Positions 59,096-64,000 of a stretch of 64,000 bases of DNA are shown one piece after another. Origin of the DNA: Helcobacillus massiliensis (GTDB taxonomy: Bacteria > Actinomycetota > Actinomycetes > Actinomycetales > Dermabacteraceae); the NCBI RefSeq assembly GCF_014191425.1, contig NZ_JACHWP010000007.1, forward strand, positions 1 to 64,000, read 5' to 3'. The notes beneath the pieces were generated by a model. The model had not been told where the DNA came from, searched no databases, and worked only from the letters and a program-made list of their open reading frames with translations. A program made the position numbers and the translations under genes. Each line of letters begins with the position of its first letter. The first letter of the stretch is position 1.

Positions 59096-60592
59096 TCACC
59101 CGTTGGCGTCGCTGTCCTCCGGGTCCGGCGCCTCCACCGTCAGGCCGGTGATCACCAGGCCCTTGCCCGGCGTGATCGTCAGTTCGATGTCCGCGGTGCC
59201 GGTGCCCATGTAGGCGTGGGGAGCGTCCGACGGGTCCTTCACCGTGCGGATGTCCACGGCATGGATGGTGATGACGGATCCGTCGAACGAGGTGACTTCG
59301 CTGCCGCGCATCTCCGCATAGTCCACCTGCGGGTCCTTCTCGATCGCGGCCTGGTAGTTCGGGCCGTCGGTCGAGCCCGCCGAACCGAGGAACTCGCCGT
59401 CCGCGGAGAACACGGAGATCGATCGCCAGTACCCGGTGCCGCCGGCGGTGCAGGACAGCTCGGCCAGGATGTACCCCTTGCCGTCCTTCTCCACGCGGTG
59501 CACCTTGTCCACGCTGACCATCGCCCCGCCCACGTGCTGGTCCGGGTCCGGGTTCTTCGCCTCGCCGTCCACGAACGTGAGTTCGTAGTACTTCTCGCCC
59601 CACGCTGTGCGCTCCGGCTTCGGAGCCTTGCCGTCCTGGTCAGCCTGGTAGTAGTAGCCGAATGAGCCGCACTCGGCGCCCACCGGCAGGGTGGCGTTGC
59701 GGACCTTGTCCTCAGTCCAGATGCCGTACGTCCCGGAGGGTGCATTCGGGGAGACGTCCTCGGCGCCTTCGAGCGCGAACTCGCCCTTCTCCAGGGTGTA
59801 GCTGACCTTCAGCTCATGGGCCTTGTCGCAGCGTTCCTCAGCTGACTCGCACATCTCGTAATCGGCGTAGCCGAACGCGTGCGGGATCGTGAATGAGAGG
59901 GTGCTGCCGTCGATGCTGATGTTCTCGGCGTAGGACAGCTCATGAACAGTGTCCTCGCCGGCGGCCCTGCGGACCGTGTCGTAGAACTCGGAGCTGAGTC
60001 GGTTCGCTTCGCCGATGTACGTCAGATCTGCGCTGTACACGGCGAGGGTGACAGCAGCGTCATGCCCGCTCGAGCGGCAGGACAGCTGTACGAGGACGGC
60101 GGGTTCCCCCTCGAACAGGATCGGCTGCACCACCTCGGGATCCACATAGACGGTACGGCCGGATGACATCGGCTTCGAGTACCCGTCAGTGAACGCCATC
60201 GACACCGGCTCGTTGCCCGCGAACTTCATGGACGCGGCACTGAGATCGCCCTCGGGCGCATTGGTCCAGGCAGCGCAGGCGCCCGGAACATCCAGCGTGC
60301 TGTTCATGATCGTCTCGGCCGACGGAACCTGCGCCTTCTGCTCGTCTGTCAGATCCATCGAACTCGCGGGGCGCGCAGGCTCGGCGGACGCCGGGGTTCC
60401 GTCGGCCCCTCCGCCATCAGAGCCGCCGCCGGACCCCGGGGAGGAGCCCGACGGGGGCGAGGCGGGTGCATCGGGGCTGCCGAAGGTGAGGTCATCGCAG
60501 CCGGCGAGGGCGACGGTGAGGAGGACTGCGAGCGCAACGGTGCGTGCGCGGCCAGTGAGTGTGGTGAGGCGGGCGGTGAGCGGTGCGGGCAT
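59096..60592 (-). CDS. Lipoprotein with two related modules
   Basis: I do not recognise this 498-residue protein. The leader ends in a lipobox LAGC (Cys32), so it is a surface lipoprotein, followed by a Ser/Gly-rich linker to about residue 75. The rest contains two copies of a similar module: copy 1 about 90-285 (PAVLVQLSCRSSGHDAAVTL) and copy 2 about 295-485 (GYILAELSCTAGGTGYWRSI), each with paired cysteines and a closing segment about ionic pH or charge-rich sequence. No catalytic motif is seen. It could be a binding or cell-wall associated protein. No RBS of note; the start ATG at 60592 is in a good leader context. Confidence 0.65.
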   Translation of the reverse strand: MPAPLTARLTTLTGRARTVALAVLLTVALAGCDDLTFGSPDAPASPPSGSSPGSGGGSDGGGADGTPASAEPARPASSMDLTDEQKAQVPSAETIMNSTLDVPGACAAWTNAPEGDLSAASMKFAGNEPVSMAFTDGYSKPMSSGRTVYVDPEVVQPILFEGEPAVLVQLSCRSSGHDAAVTLAVYSADLTYIGEANRLSSEFYDTVRRAAGEDTVHELSYAENISIDGSTLSFTIPHAFGYADYEMCESAEERCDKAHELKVSYTLEKGEFALEGAEDVSPNAPSGTYGIWTEDKVRNATLPVGAECGSFGYYYQADQDGKAPKPERTAWGEKYYELTFVDGEAKNPDPDQHVGGAMVSVDKVHRVEKDGKGYILAELSCTAGGTGYWRSISVFSADGEFLGSAGSTDGPNYQAAIEKDPQVDYAEMRGSEVTSFDGSVITIHAVDIRTVKDPSDAPHAYMGTGTADIELTITPGKGLVITGLTVEAPDPEDSDANG

Positions 60593-60779
60593 GGCGACTT
60601 CCGGGGAGCAGTGGCGCGCCCGGCCGCGAGCACGGATGCAGGACTGCTCAGCCGGTGTTCGATGCGGGCGCGGGGGATGTCCCTATGCTATGCCGCACGC
60701 GTCGATTGTGTGCGGGTATGCCCGTTTTCGATTGCCGCGTTGTGCGGTGACGATGGCCGCCGGGCGTTGGAGGCGTGCT

Positions 60780-62201
60780 TCACTGCCCCCGCAGCGCCGC
60801 TGACGCCTCCGCGCCGAGCAGCTCATCCAGCGCCTCGTCCCTGTCCGCGCCCTGGGGCCGGTCGGTGAGGGTGTAGATGAGAGCGCCGAGCAGCGCCCAA
60901 CCGGCGAGGATGATGTGCTCCACCGGCCACTGCAGTGTCAGGCCCGTGCCCGGGATCAGCGAGAACAGGATCACGAGCACTGCACCGACTGCACCGATCG
61001 CCGGCAGGAACGCGGGCCGCGCCCGGTACGTGTACTGCGCGTTCGGGAACCGCCTCGGCAGGCGGTACTTCGCGACCACCACCAGCAGCCACACGATCCC
61101 GAGGAACACGCCGCCCGCATCGAGGAACCAGATGATGGCGCCCGGCCCCAGCAGGCCCAGCACGATCGTGATGACCAGGACGAACAGCAGCGCATTGCGG
61201 GGAACACCGGAGCCGGCGTGCACCTCGGCGAGGGAGCCCGGCAGCATGCGGGCGCGGGCGAGTGCGAGCACCACGCGTGAGGAGGCGACGAACAGGCCGA
61301 TGAAGCTGGTGACCAGGCCCAGCACAGCGATGAGGAACGCGCCGAACCCGAGCAGCGGGAAGCCGGCCGTGGTGAACGCATCGATCGTGCCGAGGTCCAT
61401 CTGGGCGACCTCCTCCCACGGAATCACCGTTGCGGTCGCCAGCAGCACGGTGGTGTAGAACAGCGCCGCGATGCCGACGGTCAGCACCACGGCGCGGCCC
61501 ACGCGGCGCGGCGACAGGCTCGACTCCTCCGCCAGCACCGCCACGAGGGAGAACCCGACCACGTACGTGATGCCGGGGACCACCATCCGCGCAGTCGACG
61601 CCAGCGGCGCCTGGCCCGATGACCACGCCGGCCACAGGTTCGAGGGCGAACCGGCGAACACCGCGGTCACGGCGAGCGCCGCACCGATCAGCAGCATGAT
61701 CACGAACAGCGCCACCTGCAGCTGCGCACCCAGCCCCACCCCGAACCAGTTCAGGGCGAACACGATCAGCGCCAGCGCGATCCCCACCGCCAGCACCGGC
61801 AGGGTGACCGCCTCCCCGTTCACGGAGTACAGCGGCATCGACTCGAACACCGGCAGGTACTTGCTGAGCAGGGTGCCGAACGCGGTGACGTAGAAGGACA
61901 GGGACGCGATGTACGCGCCGATGTGGAACCAGCCGGTGGCGAAGCCCGCGCGGTACCCGAGGGCGGCGGTGGACCACACCACTTCGCCGCCGGCGCGGGG
62001 GATCACGCTGGTCAGCTCACCGTAGGCGAGGGCCACGCAGGCGGCGAGCGCGGCGCCGACCAGCAGGCCGAGGATCATGCCGCCGGCGCCGACGTCGGCG
62101 AAGAACGTGGAGGACGTGTAGATCCAGCTGGACCCGACCACGCCCGCCACGCCGAGCGCGATCAGGGACGGCAGGCCGAGGGTCTTCTTCATCGAGGACA
62201 C
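60780..62201 (-). CDS. APC-superfamily amino acid permease
   Basis: The 473-residue, 12-helix permease has the APC helix-1 motif GLPSLIALGVAGVVGSSWIY, LAYGELTSVIPRAGG in helix 3, and LGLVTSFIGLFVASSRVVLALAR later. Amino acid or polyamine uptake is likely; the exact substrate is unknown. I take the GTG at 62201 because AAGGAG is seven bases upstream, while the ATG at 62192 is too far from it. Confidence 0.82.
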   Translation of the reverse strand: MSSMKKTLGLPSLIALGVAGVVGSSWIYTSSTFFADVGAGGMILGLLVGAALAACVALAYGELTSVIPRAGGEVVWSTAALGYRAGFATGWFHIGAYIASLSFYVTAFGTLLSKYLPVFESMPLYSVNGEAVTLPVLAVGIALALIVFALNWFGVGLGAQLQVALFVIMLLIGAALAVTAVFAGSPSNLWPAWSSGQAPLASTARMVVPGITYVVGFSLVAVLAEESSLSPRRVGRAVVLTVGIAALFYTTVLLATATVIPWEEVAQMDLGTIDAFTTAGFPLLGFGAFLIAVLGLVTSFIGLFVASSRVVLALARARMLPGSLAEVHAGSGVPRNALLFVLVITIVLGLLGPGAIIWFLDAGGVFLGIVWLLVVVAKYRLPRRFPNAQYTYRARPAFLPAIGAVGAVLVILFSLIPGTGLTLQWPVEHIILAGWALLGALIYTLTDRPQGADRDEALDELLGAEASAALRGQ

Positions 62202-62385
62202 GGGGAGACTCCTTCGCGGGGCGGGGGGGGGAGGCCGACGAATGCTGTCGTCAGCCGGCGCAGCCACGCGGGAAGGAGACCCACGTCACTGCAGGGATGG
62301 GGCCCATTGTGCCAGCACACGGTCGTTCGGGGGTGCCGGTCTGACAGTGATGTCGGTTGCCGACGCGGTTGGAACCGGCCGCTCG

Positions 62386-64000
62386 TCAGACCGAGTCGTT
62401 GCCTCTGTCCGTGCGGTGCTTACGGAACACATCGTCCCGGAGCGATGAGGGCAGAGAAATCGCTCGTGAAGTCGTCGAAACGGCGGTGCGTGCTGCCTCT
62501 TCTGGGTCCTTGTGCCGCATGAATTCGGTGAGGAACACGGCGTTGAACGCATCCCCCGCGCCGACGGTGTCCACCGGACTGACTCTGGGAGCAGGAACCG
62601 ACGTGACGCGTCGCTGTCCTCTCGGCCCCGACTGAACCAACGCGCCCTGCTCTCCCATCTTCGTGATGACCATGGGGTGAGCGTCGGCGAAACGATCCAG
62701 GGCATCACGAGCCGTCGCCGCACCGGTGAGACCGAGGACTTCGGATTCATTGGGCAACAGGATGTCGAGGTGGGGGAAGACGTGTTCGAACAGGCCTACA
62801 CGATGCCTCTCCGACCATCCACCAGCCGGATGGCCCATGTCCAGCGCCGTAATGGCCCCGAGCTGCTGAGCTCGCTCGAGCAACGCAGCCAGCCGCTTCC
62901 CCTGGAGGTGAGGCAGGAGGAAATAGCCGCTGAGGAGAAGGCAACCGGCGCTGAGAGCCTGATCGTCGACGTCTTCAGGACCGAACTCCGCGAGGGCACC
63001 GAGCGACGAGATGAACGACCGATCCCGATGTGCTGCTTCGGCGGCAACAGTGATGGGGGTGCAGCCATTCACAGTGACGAGGTTGAGCTCCAGTCCCTCC
63101 TCCTGCGCCAAGCCACGAAGCAGATCAGCACCTGGATCAGAACCGACGGGAGCTGTGAGCGTTGTGGGCACGCCGAGCTGAGCTGAACGCAGCGCCGTGT
63201 TGGCGGCGGACCCGCCGATCCTCAGGTCGATCTCCGGGACGACCTCTTCCTCTCCGGGGGCCGGAAAATCAGCGCGACCATGAATCACCACGTCAGGGTT
63301 CAGATTGCCGATAACGCTGATCCGAGTCCGTGGAGCTCGTCCTCCGCGCTCGCGCGCAAGGGTCATCAAGTCGCATCGGGCATCATCAATGTGCTGGCGC
63401 CGATCCCCGAATGACTGCTGAATCTCCCGGCAACGCTGACGCACGCCGTTGATGGTCCGCTTCTGTGCGGCTTCGCCAGGGCTGCCGTCCTGGTCCCGGG
63501 CAAGGATCTTCTCTGGTTCATTGCCCGAGGACATCACAATGGATGCGAGCGTGCCGTCCGAGTCCTCAATGCTCGCGCTCCGCAGGGCGGCCTCCACTTG
63601 TTGAGAGTGCCAGGTCGCGGGTTCACCGGCGCGGAAGAGGGAGCCGACTACGTCATGGGCTGCTCGCCATGGGACACCGTGGACTGCAAGGGCTTCGGCC
63701 ACTGCCGTCGTCGTGGCGCCGGAGGAGACGATCTGTGCGCTGGACGGGAGTCGAAGCGGTCTGATCTCGCGGACGACACCGGCGAACAGGCGAAGGAACC
63801 TGACTGTCCGTTCCACTGATGCCCACAGGTGCTTCTGCACATCAGTGGTGGCGTTGTTCGAGTCTTCGTACCATCCCGCGGCGATGGCCGAATAGACACT
63901 CACCAGGTCGCCGTTCGCGGCGCCGGCCATCGACACCATGTGCTCCAGCACGACAGGATTCTGCTTCTGCGGCATGATCGAGGAGCCCTGACTGAAGCTC
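62386..64000 (-). CDS. Argininosuccinate-lyase-like domain fused to a PfkB kinase (5' end outside window)
   Basis: The frame is open through the right edge. The visible N-terminal part is the C-terminal half of a fumarase/aspartase-superfamily lyase: GSSIMPQKQNP at about 63960-63990 is the superfamily signature, and VPWRAAHDVVG plus the SPG segment near the end match argininosuccinate lyase. About residue 215 onward a PfkB kinase begins (ISVIGNLNPDVVIHG), with the sugar-side glycines in GGSAANTALRSAQLG and the anion hole with catalytic Asp in DTVGAGDAFNAVFLTEF. No stop or start lies between the halves except a weak internal ATG. The substrate pair is unknown. Codon use is less GC-rich than that of the APC gene. 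Confidence 0.78.
   Translation of the reverse strand, partial: SFSQGSSIMPQKQNPVVLEHMVSMAGAANGDLVSVYSAIAAGWYEDSNNATTDVQKHLWASVERTVRFLRLFAGVVREIRPLRLPSSAQIVSSGATTTAVAEALAVHGVPWRAAHDVVGSLFRAGEPATWHSQQVEAALRSASIEDSDGTLASIVMSSGNEPEKILARDQDGSPGEAAQKRTINGVRQRCREIQQSFGDRRQHIDDARCDLMTLARERGGRAPRTRISVIGNLNPDVVIHGRADFPAPGEEEVVPEIDLRIGGSAANTALRSAQLGVPTTLTAPVGSDPGADLLRGLAQEEGLELNLVTVNGCTPITVAAEAAHRDRSFISSLGALAEFGPEDVDDQALSAGCLLLSGYFLLPHLQGKRLAALLERAQQLGAITALDMGHPAGGWSERHRVGLFEHVFPHLDILLPNESEVLGLTGAATARDALDRFADAHPMVITKMGEQGALVQSGPRGQRRVTSVPAPRVSPVDTVGAGDAFNAVFLTEFMRHKDPEEAARTAVSTTSRAISLPSSLRDDVFRKHRTDRGNDSV

Noticed and set aside
1-64000. CRISPR arrays, insertion sequences, tRNA/rRNA, prophage or defence genes
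   Set aside because: None was seen: no spaced direct repeats, transposase or integrase motifs, tRNA cloverleaf ends or rRNA motifs were noticed on either strand.

Overview
The window is high-GC DNA from a Gram-positive actinobacterium. Evidence is GC-rich third codon positions, AAGGAG-type ribosome binding sites, several GTG starts, twin-arginine/lipobox binding proteins, and a PTS with a separate HPr. The gene set fits a carbohydrate-versatile member of the Micrococcales (a Brachybacterium-like organism is a guess from gene content only). No rRNA, tRNA, CRISPR, phage or insertion sequence was recognised.

Layout. 1-3.9 kb, minus strand: mannitol PTS unit (EIICBA, mannitol-1-phosphate dehydrogenase, HPr). 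3.9-4.5 kb: GtrA-like membrane protein. 4.6-7.7 kb, plus strand: osmoprotectant ABC transporter (ATPase, two permeases, lipoprotein). 7.8-12.0 kb, minus strand: FGGY sugar kinase, membrane acyltransferase, exported endo/exonuclease/phosphatase-family protein. 12.2-33.6 kb: a large myo-inositol regulon. Its minus arm has a universal stress protein, SDR, IolT-type transporter, four TIM-barrel isomerase/dehydratase genes (one frameshifted), two Gfo/Idh/MocA oxidoreductases, a LacI regulator, iolA, iolD and a transaldolase. Its plus arm has a tautomerase, iolC, an aldolase, iolB, iolG and a GntR regulator. A repeated TGTC-NN-GACA-like operator sits at or near several of its promoters. 33.7-43.3 kb: a glycoside locus with a GH4 hydrolase and DeoR regulator divergent from a sugar ABC transporter, a 934-residue exported PIG-L deacetylase with a CBM9-like module, and a PfkB kinase. 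43.4-44.4 kb: fdhD. 44.4-55.0 kb: a polyol locus. One arm has an RpiB-like isomerase, a DhaK-DhaL kinase, an MFS carrier and a zinc alcohol dehydrogenase. The divergent arm has a TPI-like isomerase, a mannitol/arabinitol-type dehydrogenase, an SDR and a xylulokinase, with a SorC-type regulator. 55.0-62.2 kb: an interrupted membrane protein, PutP-like symporter, small transaldolase, NUDIX hydrolase, two-module lipoprotein and APC permease. 62.4 kb to the right edge: an argininosuccinate-lyase-like domain fused to a PfkB kinase, cut by the window end.

How the parts work together. The inositol genes encode uptake, oxidation (IolG), dehydration (IolE), ring hydrolysis (IolD), isomerisation (IolB), phosphorylation (IolC), aldol cleavage (IolC-linked aldolase or transaldolase) and oxidation of malonate semialdehyde (IolA); surplus IolG/IolE-like paralogues suggest other inositol isomers or related sugars. 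The polyol locus carries every enzyme class of the erythritol/threitol pathway (dehydrogenase, tetrulose kinase, TPI-like and RpiB-like isomerases) together with a pentitol branch (polyol dehydrogenase plus xylulokinase).

Two window-wide patterns stand out. First, codon use is mosaic: the mtl, opu and sugar ABC genes use almost only G/C in third positions, while the inositol and polyol loci, the DeoR gene, the PIG-L gene and the right-edge fusion are visibly less GC-rich. Second, an octamer CCGTCGGC/GCCGACGG recurs in gaps, just after stop codons, and inside protein linkers, sometimes as inverted pairs able to form hairpins.
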